The notes under the pieces were generated by a model. That model did no database searches, was not told where the DNA came from, and saw only the letters and a list, made by a program, of their open reading frames with translations. The position numbers were made by a program, and so were the translations under genes. Below, piece by piece: positions 20,496 through 29,218 of a DNA stretch of 64,000 bases (positions are counted from its first letter, which is position 1; every line of letters begins with the position of its first letter). The stretch is from Candidatus Phosphoribacter baldrii (GTDB taxonomy: Bacteria; Actinomycetota; Actinomycetes; Actinomycetales; Dermatophilaceae): positions 248,001 through 312,000 of the forward strand of contig JADIZV010000002.1 in NCBI GenBank assembly GCA_016704565.1. The letters are read 5' to 3'.

Positions 20496-23090
20496 GTGAA
20501 GGCCATCCGACGCTTCAACGTCCGCACCGTCCTGCCCGAGCCCATCGCTGCGCTCGGTGACCTTGCTCTCAACCTGCACTGGTCTTGGCACCCCCACACC
20601 CGGGATCTCTTCGCGAGCATCGACCCGGTCCGGTGGGCGGAGTGTCATCAGGACCCCACCAAGATGCTTGCCCGCCTCTCGGCGGCCGAGCTGGCCACAC
20701 TCGCCAAGGACGCCGAGTTCGTCGCACGGGTCGACAGCGCCAAGGCGGCGCTTGACCACTACCTCGAGGCTCCGCGCTGGTACCAGGACTGGGCCGGCGA
20801 GCAGGAGGTCGACGGCGTCCCTGGGGCGCCGCGTGCCATCGCCTACTTCAGCCCGGAGTTCGGGATCACCCATGTGCTGCCGCAATACTCCGGCGGCCTG
20901 GGCATCCTGGCCGGTGACCACCTCAAGTCCGCCTCCGACCTCGGCGTGCCGATCGTCGGGGTGGGGCTGTTCTACAAGACGGGCTATTTCAAGCAGTCGC
21001 TCAACGCGCTGGGGTGGCAGCAAGAGGCCTACCCCGTGCTCGACCCCGACGGGTTGCCGCTGGCGTTGCTGCGCGAGGCTGACGGGACACCGACGGTCAT
21101 CGAGATCCGGTTGCCCGGATCGCGGGTCCTCAAGGCCCACGTGTGGCGGGCCCAGGTCGGCCGGGTGCCGTTGCTGTTGCTGGACTCGGACGTCACCGGC
21201 AACGACGACCCGGCGCGCGCGGTCACCGAAGCGCTCTACGGCGGCGGCGGGGACCGGCGCCTGGAGCAGGAGCTCTTGCTCGGCATCGGCGGAGTGCGGG
21301 CGCTGCGCGCATGGTCGCGGCTCACCGGGGCTGCGGAGCCGGACGTCTACCACACCAACGAAGGGCACGCCGGGTTCCTCGGGATCGAGCGGATCTCCGA
21401 GCTGGTCCGTGACCACCGGCTCACTTTCGACGAGGCGCTCGAGGCGGTGCGGGCCTCGACGGTGTTCACCACCCACACGCCGGTGCCCGCGGGCATCGAC
21501 CGCTTCGCCGCGGACCGGATCCACATCTACTTCGGCGGCGACTGCGCGATGACCGGCATACCGCTGGACCGACTGCTCGCGCTGGGTGCTGAGACCTACG
21601 AGGGCGGTGACCCGGCCATGTTCAACATGGCCGTCATGGGGCTGCGCCTGGCCCAGCGGGCCAATGGCGTGTCGTTGCTGCACGGCCAGGTGAGCCGGGA
21701 CATGTTCGACGGACTGTGGCCGGGCTTCGACCACGAAGAAGTGCCGATCGGCAGCATCACCAACGGCGTGCACGCCCCGACCTGGGTCGACCGACGGATG
21801 CTGGAGTTCGCCGAGGCGCACCTGGGCGAGGGCGGCCTGGACCGTGACGGCGGCTGGGAGCAGATCCGAACCATCAACTGGGACCAGATGTGGGCGATCA
21901 AGCGGGAGCTGCGCCAGCAGCTCGTCGCTGACGCCCGGCGGCGGGTGCGGGCCTCGTGGGTCGAGCGCGGGGCCAGCGCGGCTGAGCTCAAGTGGACCGA
22001 CGAGATCCTCGACCCCGACGTGCTGACGATCGGGTTCGCCCGGCGGGTGCCGACCTACAAGCGGCTCACCCTGATGCTGCGCGACCCGGCGCGGCTCAAG
22101 AAGATCCTCTTGGACAAGAAGCGGCCCGTGCAGTTGGTCATCGCGGGCAAGTCGCACCCGGCCGACGACCTGGGCAAGCGGCTCATCCAGCAGATGGTGC
22201 AGTTCGCCGACGACCCCGAGGTGCGTCACCGCATCGTCTTCCTGCCCAACTACGACATTGAGATGGCCCAGGTGCTCTACCCGGGCTGCGACGTGTGGCT
22301 CAACAACCCGCTGCGGCCGTTCGAGGCGTGTGGGACATCGGGCATGAAGGCCGCGCTCAACGGCGGGCTCAACCTGTCGATCCTCGACGGGTGGTGGGAC
22401 GAGTGGTACGACGGTCAGAACGGTTGGGCCATCCCGACCGCCGACGGTGTCGAGGATCCCGACCGGCGCGATGACATCGAGGCCGCGGCTCTGTATGACC
22501 TCATCGAAAACAACGTCCGGGTGCACTTCTACGACCAGAACGAGAACGGTCTGCCGCTGCACTGGATGGAGCTGCTCCTGCACACGCTGGAGACCCTCGG
22601 CCCCAAGGTGCTCGCCACGCGGATGGTTCGCGACTACGTCACCGAGCTCTACGGGCCGGCCGCTCGTGCCGGGTGGTCGCTCGATGGGCCGAAGTACAGC
22701 GGCGCGCGAGAGCTCGCGGCATACAAGGCGAAGGTCCGGGCCGCGTGGCCGTCGGTGCGCGTGGAACACGTGGAGTCCTCGGGCGTCTCGGACTCGCCGC
22801 AGGTCGGTGACGAGCTGACGGTGCGGGCGTATGTCGACCTCGGGACGCTGCGGGCCGACGAGGTGCGCGTGCAGATCGTCTATGGCGCATCGTCGGACCG
22901 GGACGACACGATCCGGCGCCCGACGGTTGTCAAGCTCAAGCACACCGAGAGCTACGAGGGCGACCGGCATCAGTTCTCCGGGACGGTGACGCTGACCCAG
23001 ACGGGCACGTTCGGTTACACCGTCCGGGTCCTGCCCAAGCACAAGGGCCTGGTCGCCTCCAGCGAGCTGGGCTTGGTCGCCAACGCCTGA
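20496..23090 (+). CDS. glgP: alpha-glucan phosphorylase
   Basis: 864 aa, the actinobacterial-type GlgP with an N-terminal DUF3417 domain (LNLHWSWHPHTRDLFASIDPVRW). It releases glucose 1-phosphate from glycogen or maltodextrin. The PLP lysine is in EACGTSGMKAALNGGLNLS (about residues 610-625). HTNEGHAGFLGIERI and TTHTPVPAGIDRF are also typical. It is transcribed away from the glgE operon, so synthesis and breakdown share one control region. Confidence 0.95.
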   Translation: MKAIRRFNVRTVLPEPIAALGDLALNLHWSWHPHTRDLFASIDPVRWAECHQDPTKMLARLSAAELATLAKDAEFVARVDSAKAALDHYLEAPRWYQDWAGEQEVDGVPGAPRAIAYFSPEFGITHVLPQYSGGLGILAGDHLKSASDLGVPIVGVGLFYKTGYFKQSLNALGWQQEAYPVLDPDGLPLALLREADGTPTVIEIRLPGSRVLKAHVWRAQVGRVPLLLLDSDVTGNDDPARAVTEALYGGGGDRRLEQELLLGIGGVRALRAWSRLTGAAEPDVYHTNEGHAGFLGIERISELVRDHRLTFDEALEAVRASTVFTTHTPVPAGIDRFAADRIHIYFGGDCAMTGIPLDRLLALGAETYEGGDPAMFNMAVMGLRLAQRANGVSLLHGQVSRDMFDGLWPGFDHEEVPIGSITNGVHAPTWVDRRMLEFAEAHLGEGGLDRDGGWEQIRTINWDQMWAIKRELRQQLVADARRRVRASWVERGASAAELKWTDEILDPDVLTIGFARRVPTYKRLTLMLRDPARLKKILLDKKRPVQLVIAGKSHPADDLGKRLIQQMVQFADDPEVRHRIVFLPNYDIEMAQVLYPGCDVWLNNPLRPFEACGTSGMKAALNGGLNLSILDGWWDEWYDGQNGWAIPTADGVEDPDRRDDIEAAALYDLIENNVRVHFYDQNENGLPLHWMELLLHTLETLGPKVLATRMVRDYVTELYGPAARAGWSLDGPKYSGARELAAYKAKVRAAWPSVRVEHVESSGVSDSPQVGDELTVRAYVDLGTLRADEVRVQIVYGASSDRDDTIRRPTVVKLKHTESYEGDRHQFSGTVTLTQTGTFGYTVRVLPKHKGLVASSELGLVANA

Positions 23091-23126
23091 CCGAGGGCGG
23101 GCGAACGCGTCAGACGTGCGTTGGCC

Positions 23127-23158
23127 GCGCGGCATACCTCCTGCCGGGTATGCCGCGC
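23127..23158. terminator. hairpin of paired GGCATACC words after glgP
   Basis: 12-nt perfect arms GCGCGGCATACC (23127-23138) and GGTATGCCGCGC (23147-23158) enclose an 8-nt loop, 37 nt after the glgP stop. Confidence 0.65.
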
Positions 23159-23196
23159 AGCCGCGTCGGTGAGGCGCAATATCGGCGCCTTCTTCT

Positions 23197-23480
23197 GGAA
23201 ATCCTCACACCCGCCGATGTTTTCGGGGGGCGGGGTCTCGGATTGCCCCGAATTCCTCACACTCGCGGACGACTTCGGCACTTGAGCCGGGGCGCACACC
23301 GATTTCCTCACACTCACGGGGGGTTTCGGGGTGGGGGTCTCGGATTGCCTGAATTCCTCACACTCGCTGAGGGATTCGGGCTGGCGAGCCGGTGATTGCC
23401 CCGAATTCCTCACACCCGCCGGTGGTTTCGGGCTGGCGAGCCGGTGATTGTCCCAAATTCCTCACACGCGCCGGTGATTC
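23197..23480 (+). repeat. 52-bp-periodic array C (six units)
   Basis: Six copies of a core like GAATTCCTCACACCCGCCG, with the CCTCAC element at 23203, 23255, 23306, 23356, 23408 and 23460 (spacing 52, 51, 50, 52, 52). Between cores are about 30 bp that are partly alike between units (for example TTTCGGGCTGGCGAGCCGG). The array lies just downstream of the nuclease-like gene 23530-24483 and is oriented opposite to array D on its other side. No gene is seen in 23091-23529. Confidence 0.9.
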
Positions 23481-23501
23481 TTGGTGCGAGAAAGTGGCCA
23501 C

Positions 23502-23519
23502 CCGGGCTGAGGAGCCCGG
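23502..23519 (-). terminator. short hairpin after the nuclease-like gene
   Basis: CCGGGCT and AGCCCGG (7-bp stem, 4-nt loop) lie 10 nt beyond the stop on the minus strand, followed by ACTTTCTC. A weak intrinsic terminator is plausible. Confidence 0.5.
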
Positions 23520-23529
23520 CGAGAGTCGG

Positions 23530-24483
23530 TCAGGCAGTCAGACGCGACCCGGCCGGGAAGTGGTCGCACCAGTCGCGGCGCCGCCGGAATCGTATGCCGC
23601 GGACGGCGAGCAGGCTCTCGGCGCGGTCAAGGGTTGATCCGGGGGTGCGGAAGATGTCGGCGGCCGTGAGCACGAGGAAGGCCCACCCTTCACCCTCCAA
23701 GTCTTCGCGACGGCGAATGTCGTAAGTCCACTGCTCCTCGCGACGGATGTGGTGGCGGCCGTCGTATTCGACGGCGACCTTGACGGTCGGCCAGGCCAGG
23801 TCGATCCGGTAACGCAGCCGACCCGAATCGTCGAAGACCTCGACGTTGACGACCGGCTCGGGAAAGCCCGCCAACACGAAGAGCATCCTCACTCGGGTCT
23901 CCATCGGCGAGTCCACTCCGGCTCGGACGTAGCCTGCGGCTAGCCGTGCGAGTTTGGCGCCGGGGCCTTCGTGCTGCCGGGCAGCTTTGACAAGCCCGAC
24001 CGGGGTGATGTGGCCCTGCCGGACCAAGCCGTCCCCGAGCACGACAAGATCGACGAGCTCAAGGCACTCAGCCAGGTCAAGGAAGGTCTGAGCGGCGTCG
24101 GTGCAGGGCAAAGGCGATCGCTGCGCGAGGGGTGGGGGAACGGCATACCGGCGAAGCCTGATCTGGCGGCGGACGGTCATCGCGCCTTCGACCGTCCCGA
24201 GGTAGGTCCACGCCGAGTCCGGGACCGTGGCCCCGAGGAGGGTGGCGGCCGTGTGATGCGTCGCAAAACACGGGTGGGTCGTCGTCCGCATCGCCGCGAG
24301 GATCCGGGTTGTCGGGGTGACCTCAGCGGCCGCACTGATGTAGATGCCGTGCATCAGCCGTCGGAACGTCGGGCCAACGAGGTCCTGGTCGGTGATCCCG
24401 GCCCGCAGCGCGTCACGTCGCCGGAAGGGCCGGTCGGTGTCGAGTGAGCTGGGCCGCGTGGCCGGGTGGGTGATGGGGGTCAT
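23530..24483 (-). CDS. AbiEi-like / DUF559 Vsr-type nuclease-fold protein
   Basis: 317 aa. An AbiEi-type N-terminal part (PFRRRDALRAGITDQDL, FRRLMHGIYISA, ATHHTAATLLGA) leads to a C-terminal DUF559/Vsr-like nuclease fold with Glu in SPMETRVRM, Asp in YRIDLAWP and EYDGRHH, the E-D-ExD pattern of PD-(D/E)XK enzymes. Start MTPITHP (ATG 24483) is preferred; an in-frame GTG at 24561 inside the TGTGGATAAC element would add 26 residues. It sits between convergent glgP and glgX and is flanked by inverted 52-bp-periodic arrays. Function unknown. Confidence 0.72.
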   Translation of the reverse strand: MTPITHPATRPSSLDTDRPFRRRDALRAGITDQDLVGPTFRRLMHGIYISAAAEVTPTTRILAAMRTTTHPCFATHHTAATLLGATVPDSAWTYLGTVEGAMTVRRQIRLRRYAVPPPLAQRSPLPCTDAAQTFLDLAECLELVDLVVLGDGLVRQGHITPVGLVKAARQHEGPGAKLARLAAGYVRAGVDSPMETRVRMLFVLAGFPEPVVNVEVFDDSGRLRYRIDLAWPTVKVAVEYDGRHHIRREEQWTYDIRRREDLEGEGWAFLVLTAADIFRTPGSTLDRAESLLAVRGIRFRRRRDWCDHFPAGSRLTA

Positions 24484-24552
24484 CGAGCTCGCCCTCCTGG
24501 TTTGTCTGACTCCTCCAGCGAGGATGCCCGATCGCGGACGTCCCGTGCAGGA

Positions 24553-24562
24553 GTTATCCACA
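24553..24562 (-). promoter_or_regulatory. TGTGGATAAC element upstream of the nuclease-like gene
   Basis: On the minus strand TGTGGATAAC lies about 70 nt before the ATG; on the plus strand it reads GTTATCCACA, a perfect DnaA-box match. The same decamer precedes the gene at 9566. No gene is seen in 24484-25131. Confidence 0.5.
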
Positions 24563-24662
24563 GGGTCGCTCGTGGCTGGGTCGAGGTGAATGGTTCGGTG
24601 CTGGAGAGGTGCTCATGTGATCGCAGGGGGGATTCTGGACGTCTCTGGTTCAAGAGCCCGAG

Positions 24663-25000
24663 ATCATCGGCGGGTGTGAGAAATTCGGGGTGGTCTGGGC
24701 CCGTGGGGCAGGAAGTTGTCGGTGGGTGTGAGGAATTCTGGTCCTGACGGGATGCGGGAGCACGAAACTATAGGCGAGTGTGGGGAATTCGGGGGTCTAG
24801 GCCCGTGGGGAAGGAAGTTATCGGCGGGTGTGAGGAATTCTGGTCCTGACGGCATGCGGGAGCACGAAACTATCGGCGAGTGTGGGGAATTCGGGGGTCT
24901 AGGCCCGTGGGGAAGGAAGTTGTCGGTGGGTGTGAGGAATTCTGGTCCTGACGGGATACGGGAGCACGAAACTATCGGCGAGTGTGAGGAATTCGGGGTG
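24663..25000 (-). repeat. 52-bp-periodic array D (seven units)
   Basis: GTGTGAG-type cores begin at 24674, 24726, 24778, 24828, 24880, 24930 and 24982 (spacing 52, 52, 50, 52, 50, 52). Most continue GGAATTC. Two spacer types alternate. Type A contains GTCCTGACGGGATGCGGGAG and type B contains GTCTAGGCCCGTGGGGAAGG. The array is therefore a roughly 102-bp higher-order repeat made of two half units. It is inverted relative to array C. Confidence 0.92.
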
Positions 25001-25015
25001 GCTCGGGCTGGTCTG

Positions 25016-25098
25016 GGCCTGGGGCCTGGGGCCAGGGCTGGGGCCAGGGCTGGGGCTGGGCCCTGGGCTGGGGCTGGGGCTGGGGCCAGGGCTGAGGC
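25016..25098 (+). repeat. G-rich CTGGGG low-complexity tract
   Basis: About 80 bp of CTGGGG/CCAGGG hexamers beyond array D, ending 33 nt before the glgX stop. Four or more runs of GGGG could form a G-quadruplex. It is non-coding. Confidence 0.75.
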
Positions 25099-25131
25099 AG
25101 CAGGACGGGCGGTGGATCATGCCAATCCGGG

Positions 25132-27279
25132 TCAGGTGGGGTCGACGGCGCGGTAGATGCGCATCGAGGCGGGCAGCAGCACGGCCGGCTCATCGAGGGG
25201 CACGGCCACCGGCGACTCCAGCGGCCGGTCCCAGGCGCTGTCCCACACCAGTTCGTATGCCGTGAGCCCAGGTGGTCGGGGTAGCGTCACCGATCCCTCG
25301 TGGGCATCGCCGTGGAAGACCACAAGCAGCGAGTCGTGCTGCTCCGGCGCACCGTTGAGCAACATCTGCAGGGTGCGCAGCCGATCGTCGCCCCAGCGGT
25401 CCATCGTCATCGGCCGTCCGTCCGACCCGAACCACTCGAGGTCTTTCGACCCGTCGAGATGCACCTGTCCGCCACTGAAGAAGTCGCGCTGCCGCAGCAC
25501 CGGATAGTCCGCCCGCAGCTTCACCAGGAACGCCGTCGTCGCCAGCAGGTCCTCCTGCCATGGCTGCAACGCCCAGTCGTACCACGAGGTCTCGTTGTCC
25601 TGGCAGAAGGCGTTGTTGTTGCCGTGCTGGGTGCGCCCGAACTCGTCGCCGCCGTTGATCATCGGCACCCCGGTCGACACCAACAGGGTGCCCAGCAGGT
25701 TGCGCATCGACCGGTGCCGCAGCATCGACACCCCGTCGTCGATCTGGCCCTCAATCCCGTGGTTCCACGAGCAGTTGTTGTCGGCCCCGTCGCGGTTGTC
25801 CTCGCGGTTGGCTTCGTTGTGCTTGTGGTTGTATGCCGTGAGGTCGGCCGTCGTGAAGCCGTCATGCGCCGCAACGAAGTTGATCGAGGCAATCGGCCCG
25901 CGGTCGCGGTGGTGGAACAAGTCGGCCGATCCCGCGAGCCGGGTCGCCAGGTCCTGGACCCCGTGCCCCGGCTGGCCCGACAGGTTGCGGGCCAGGTCGG
26001 TGAGCCAGAACGAGCGCACCCGGTCGCGGAAGCGGTCGTTCCATTCGGAGAACAGCGGCGGGAACTGCCCGGTCCGCCAGCCTTGGATCCCCAGGTCCCA
26101 CGGCTCGGCGATGTTCTTGACCTGCGAGAGCACCGGGTCGGTGCGCAGCGCGATGAGCAACGGGTGGTCGGGGTCGAACTCATCGTTCTTCCCACGCCCC
26201 AGCGCCACCGCCAGGTCGAACCGGAACCCGTCGACGTGGCACTCCTGCACCCAGTAGCGCAGCGAGTCGAGGATCATCCGGACCGTGACGACGTGCCGCA
26301 CGTCCAGGGTGTTGCCGCACCCCGTCACGTCGATGTCGTCGCCGCGGCCGTCCAGGCGGTAGTAGGCCCGGTTGTCCAGACCTCGCCAGGACAAGGTCGC
26401 CCCGCGCGCTGACTGTTCGGCCGTGTGGTTGTAGACGACATCCAGCAGGACCTCGATCCCGGCCGCATGGAGCAGTTTGACCATGCCCTTGAACTCGTCG
26501 AGCGCGCCTTGCGGGTCGCGGGCGGCGGCATAGCGGGCATGCGGGGCGAAGAAGCCGAGGGTGTTGTAGCCCCAGTGGTTGACCAGCCCGCGCCGCCACA
26601 CCTCCGGCTCGGTGGTGAAGGAGTGGACCGGCAACAGCTCGACCGCGGTGACCCCCAGCCGGGTGAGGTAGTCGATCGTCACGGGGTGGGCCAGCCCGGC
26701 ATACGTGCCGCGTAGCTCCGCCGGCACCCCGGGCAGGCGCATCGTCAGGTTGCGCACGTGCGTCTCATAGATCACCGACTCGGACATCGCGCGAGCCGGT
26801 GCCCGGTCCCCGCCCCAGTCGAACCTCTCGTCGACGACCACCCCGCGCGGCAGGTATGCCGCCGAGTTGCGGTCGTCGACGGCATACAGGTCCTCGGGGC
26901 GCAGGTCGGAGGAGGTGCGGTGCCCGTAGACGTCCGGCACCCACGTGACCTCGCCCTCGATGGCGCGCGCGTAGGGGTCCAGCAACAGCTTGGCCGGGTT
27001 GTAGCGCAACCCGTCGTGGGGTGACCAGGGCCCGCTGGCGCGCAGTCCGTAGCGTTGTCCGAGGCCCATGCCCGGGACGAAACCGAACCAGTAGCCGTGG
27101 ATCCGGTCGGTCAGCGGGACTCGACGCTCGGACTCTCCGCGGGTGTCTCCCGGCTCGAACAGGCACACGTCCAGACTGTCGGCGTGACCGGCATACACAC
27201 ACACCTGGGCCCCGCCCTCGACCAGGGTCACGCCGGGTGCCGGCGGATGATCGCGGGTGGCGAGAGACCGAGGCAACAT
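25132..27279 (-). CDS. glgX: glycogen debranching enzyme
   Basis: 715 aa GH13_11 isoamylase-type enzyme that removes short branches left by the phosphorylase. CBM48 N domain about 15-110, then the catalytic barrel: VVYNHTAEQ, nucleophile Asp in GFRFDLAVALGR, acid Glu in NIAEPWD, and FVAAHDGFT. The family-typical NGGDEFGRTQ and HGNNNAFCQDNE motifs are present. It converges with glgP across the repeat-rich gap that holds the second nuclease-like gene. Confidence 0.93.
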   Translation of the reverse strand: MLPRSLATRDHPPAPGVTLVEGGAQVCVYAGHADSLDVCLFEPGDTRGESERRVPLTDRIHGYWFGFVPGMGLGQRYGLRASGPWSPHDGLRYNPAKLLLDPYARAIEGEVTWVPDVYGHRTSSDLRPEDLYAVDDRNSAAYLPRGVVVDERFDWGGDRAPARAMSESVIYETHVRNLTMRLPGVPAELRGTYAGLAHPVTIDYLTRLGVTAVELLPVHSFTTEPEVWRRGLVNHWGYNTLGFFAPHARYAAARDPQGALDEFKGMVKLLHAAGIEVLLDVVYNHTAEQSARGATLSWRGLDNRAYYRLDGRGDDIDVTGCGNTLDVRHVVTVRMILDSLRYWVQECHVDGFRFDLAVALGRGKNDEFDPDHPLLIALRTDPVLSQVKNIAEPWDLGIQGWRTGQFPPLFSEWNDRFRDRVRSFWLTDLARNLSGQPGHGVQDLATRLAGSADLFHHRDRGPIASINFVAAHDGFTTADLTAYNHKHNEANREDNRDGADNNCSWNHGIEGQIDDGVSMLRHRSMRNLLGTLLVSTGVPMINGGDEFGRTQHGNNNAFCQDNETSWYDWALQPWQEDLLATTAFLVKLRADYPVLRQRDFFSGGQVHLDGSKDLEWFGSDGRPMTMDRWGDDRLRTLQMLLNGAPEQHDSLLVVFHGDAHEGSVTLPRPPGLTAYELVWDSAWDRPLESPVAVPLDEPAVLLPASMRIYRAVDPT

Positions 27280-27301
27280 GTCGTCCAGCCTAGGGGGACA
27301 C

Positions 27302-27307
27302 TACGGT
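27302..27307 (+). promoter_or_regulatory. -10 box of the YbjN operon
   Basis: TACGGT (TANNNT) lies 6 nt before the ATG at 27314, with no Shine-Dalgarno, consistent with a leaderless mRNA. Confidence 0.4.
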
Positions 27308-27313
27308 TGTGGC

Positions 27314-27784
27314 ATGACGGATCCGACCGCCCTGCCCAACTTCCCGCCGCCTGCAGATGAACATCCGTTGCGCGGAAGGGTTCTCGATGTGCTGCAGGAC
27401 CTCGAGATCAAACCGAGCATCGACTCCGACGGCGATGTGGCCTTCCAGGTGGGCGACCCGGTCCAACAGTTGTTCGTGCGCTGCCAGGACGGCGACTTCC
27501 CGGTGATGCGGATCTTCGGGCAGTGGCAGATCGGTGCGCCCGCGCCCGATGACGCGTTGGCGCGGTTGCAGCGGTGCAACGACGTCAACCTGCAGTGGCA
27601 GGTCGCCAAAGTGGGCATCGCGGGCGACAACCTCATCGTCACCTGCGACCAGGTCGTCCTGCCGGGCGTCGATCTCAACCGTCTGGTGCAGTTGTCGGTG
27701 ACCCTCGTCTTGCAGGTTGTCGGCGCATGGTATGGATCGTGGGACCAAGGGCGCGACGATGCGCCAGGAGCAGGAGGTCAGTGA
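27314..27784 (+). CDS. YbjN-domain protein
   Basis: 156 aa. A single YbjN fold (related to type III secretion chaperones): LRGRVLDVLQDLEIKPSIDSDGDVAFQVGDPVQQLFVRC, then ARLQRCNDVNLQWQVAKVGIAG and the terminal ...LVLQVVGAWYGSW. The molecular function of the family is not settled. ATG 27314 is chosen because the conserved region starts soon after it. The stop overlaps the next ATG (TGATG), so it is co-translated with the enoyl-CoA hydratase. Confidence 0.8.
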   Translation: MTDPTALPNFPPPADEHPLRGRVLDVLQDLEIKPSIDSDGDVAFQVGDPVQQLFVRCQDGDFPVMRIFGQWQIGAPAPDDALARLQRCNDVNLQWQVAKVGIAGDNLIVTCDQVVLPGVDLNRLVQLSVTLVLQVVGAWYGSWDQGRDDAPGAGGQ

Positions 27785-28563
27785 TGGGTGAGTTTGTGCG
27801 ACTTGAGGTCGCCGACGGCATCGGGACGATCCGGTTGGACCGCCCGAAGATGAATGCGCTCAACCTCCAGGTGCAGAACGAGATCGAGGAGTGCGCCCGC
27901 GAGGCCACCGTCCGTGACGATGTCGCGGCCGTCATCGTCTACGGCGGTGAGCGGGTGTTCGCCGCCGGCGCGGACATCAAGGAGATGCAGACGATGTCCT
28001 ACACCGACATGGCGGTGGCGGTCGAAGGTCTGCACTCGTTCACGACGACCCTCGCCCGCATCCCGAAGCCCTCCGTCGCCGCGATCACCGGTTATGCGCT
28101 CGGCGGTGGCTGCGAGCTGGCGATGTGCTGCGACTTCCGGATCGCCGGTGAGTCCGCACAGCTCGGCCAACCCGAGATCCTGCTGGGCATCATCCCGGGG
28201 GCCGGCGGCACCCAGCGGCTCACTCGCCTGGTCGGCCCGGCCAAGGCGAAGGAACTCATCTTCTCCGGCCGCTTCATCAAGGCCGACGAGGCGCTCGCGA
28301 TCGGCCTGGTCGACCGCGTGGTCCCGGACGCCGAGGTGTATGCCGCGGCCCGCGACTGGATGGCCCAGCTGGTCAAGGGTCCGCGGTTCGCGCTCAAGGC
28401 GGCGAAGGAGGCGGTCGACCGCGGCGGTGAGTTGGACCTGGACTCCGGACTGGCGCTGGAGAAGTCGTTGTTCGCGGCGCTGTTCGCCACGCACGACCGG
28501 CTGGTCGGCATGGAGTCCTTTGTCGCCAACGGACCCGGCAAGGCGCACTTCGAGGGCCGATGA
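27784..28563 (+). CDS. enoyl-CoA hydratase/isomerase family protein
   Basis: 259 aa crotonase. Oxyanion-hole segments are AAGADIKEM and GYALGGGCELAMCCDFRIA. The catalytic Glu is in QPEILLGIIPGAGGTQRL, the hydratase pattern. It hydrates 2-enoyl-CoA in beta-oxidation, close to the FadB1x/EchA group. AGGAG and GGAGG precede the ATG, which overlaps the YbjN stop. Its own stop overlaps the next gene by ATGA. Confidence 0.9.
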   Translation: MGEFVRLEVADGIGTIRLDRPKMNALNLQVQNEIEECAREATVRDDVAAVIVYGGERVFAAGADIKEMQTMSYTDMAVAVEGLHSFTTTLARIPKPSVAAITGYALGGGCELAMCCDFRIAGESAQLGQPEILLGIIPGAGGTQRLTRLVGPAKAKELIFSGRFIKADEALAIGLVDRVVPDAEVYAAARDWMAQLVKGPRFALKAAKEAVDRGGELDLDSGLALEKSLFAALFATHDRLVGMESFVANGPGKAHFEGR

Positions 28564-29126
28564 GCCGGGTCGGGCCGGTCGTTCCCGGGCCCGATGACGA
28601 GCTGAGCCTGCCGGGGTTCGGCACCGACGACGAGTCCGGTGCGGGCGGCTGGCGGGCCGGGGCGTTGAGCGTCTGGCGACGCCTGGGTCCGTTAGGCCCC
28701 CTCGGCCCGCTCGGACCGCTGGGTCCGTTCGGCAAACTCGGGCCGCTCGGACAACTTGGCCCGCTCGGCCCCCTCAGCCCACTGGCGATCCTCACCGGAG
28801 CGCGTCGCGGCGAGGGGTTCGACGTCCTGGTCGTCTATGTCCCGCACGAGAGCACCGAAGCCGTGCTCACGGCGCTCTTCGCTGCCGGTGCCGGTGCGAT
28901 CGGTGACTACCGCGAATGTGCCTGGGTGACGGCGGGGACCGGCCAGTTCCGGGCCTTGCGGGGGGCGACCCCGACGGTCGGCCAGATCGGCGAATTGGTC
29001 ACCGTGGCCGAAGACCGCTGCGAGCTGGTCATCCCGGCTGGTCGGCGCGATGAGGTCGTCGCGGCCCTGCGCGCAGCTCACCCCTACGAGGAGCCCGCCT
29101 TCCACATCCTCGGAACGGCCCACTGA
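28560..29126 (+). CDS. NIF3/YqfO-insert-like domain protein with Leu-Gly-Pro repeats
   Basis: 188 aa. The N-terminal half is low complexity, with about nine LGP-type triplets around residues 41-72 (LGPLGPLGPLGPFGKLGPLG...). The C-terminal half (about 85-185) resembles the stand-alone CutA-like domain found inserted in NIF3/YqfO proteins (DVLVVYVPHESTEAVLTALF, GAGAIGDYRECAW, AHPYEEPAFHIL). Function unknown. The 9-bp periodic DNA could change length by slippage. It starts inside the hydratase stop codon. Confidence 0.7.
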   Translation: MSRVGPVVPGPDDELSLPGFGTDDESGAGGWRAGALSVWRRLGPLGPLGPLGPLGPFGKLGPLGQLGPLGPLSPLAILTGARRGEGFDVLVVYVPHESTEAVLTALFAAGAGAIGDYRECAWVTAGTGQFRALRGATPTVGQIGELVTVAEDRCELVIPAGRRDEVVAALRAAHPYEEPAFHILGTAH

Positions 29127-29218
29127 CAGCGCTCGCGGGTCCCTGACGTGCCCGTATGCCGTCCGCCCGCGGTGAACGGGGTTTTCGGTCGCGCGCACCC
29201 TCTGGTTGGATCGGGAGG

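Noticed and set aside
20481..23135. 884-codon open frame antisense to glgP, and similar long antisense frames over the mutase, glgB and treS
   Set aside because: High-GC genes leave long open frames on the opposite strand. The sense proteins have full family motifs and the antisense ones have none.
23197..25000. Arrays C and D as CRISPR arrays
   Set aside because: The regular repeat/spacer look is tempting, but the spacers are shared between units (A/B alternation in D), the core is imperfect, and no cas gene is present in the window.
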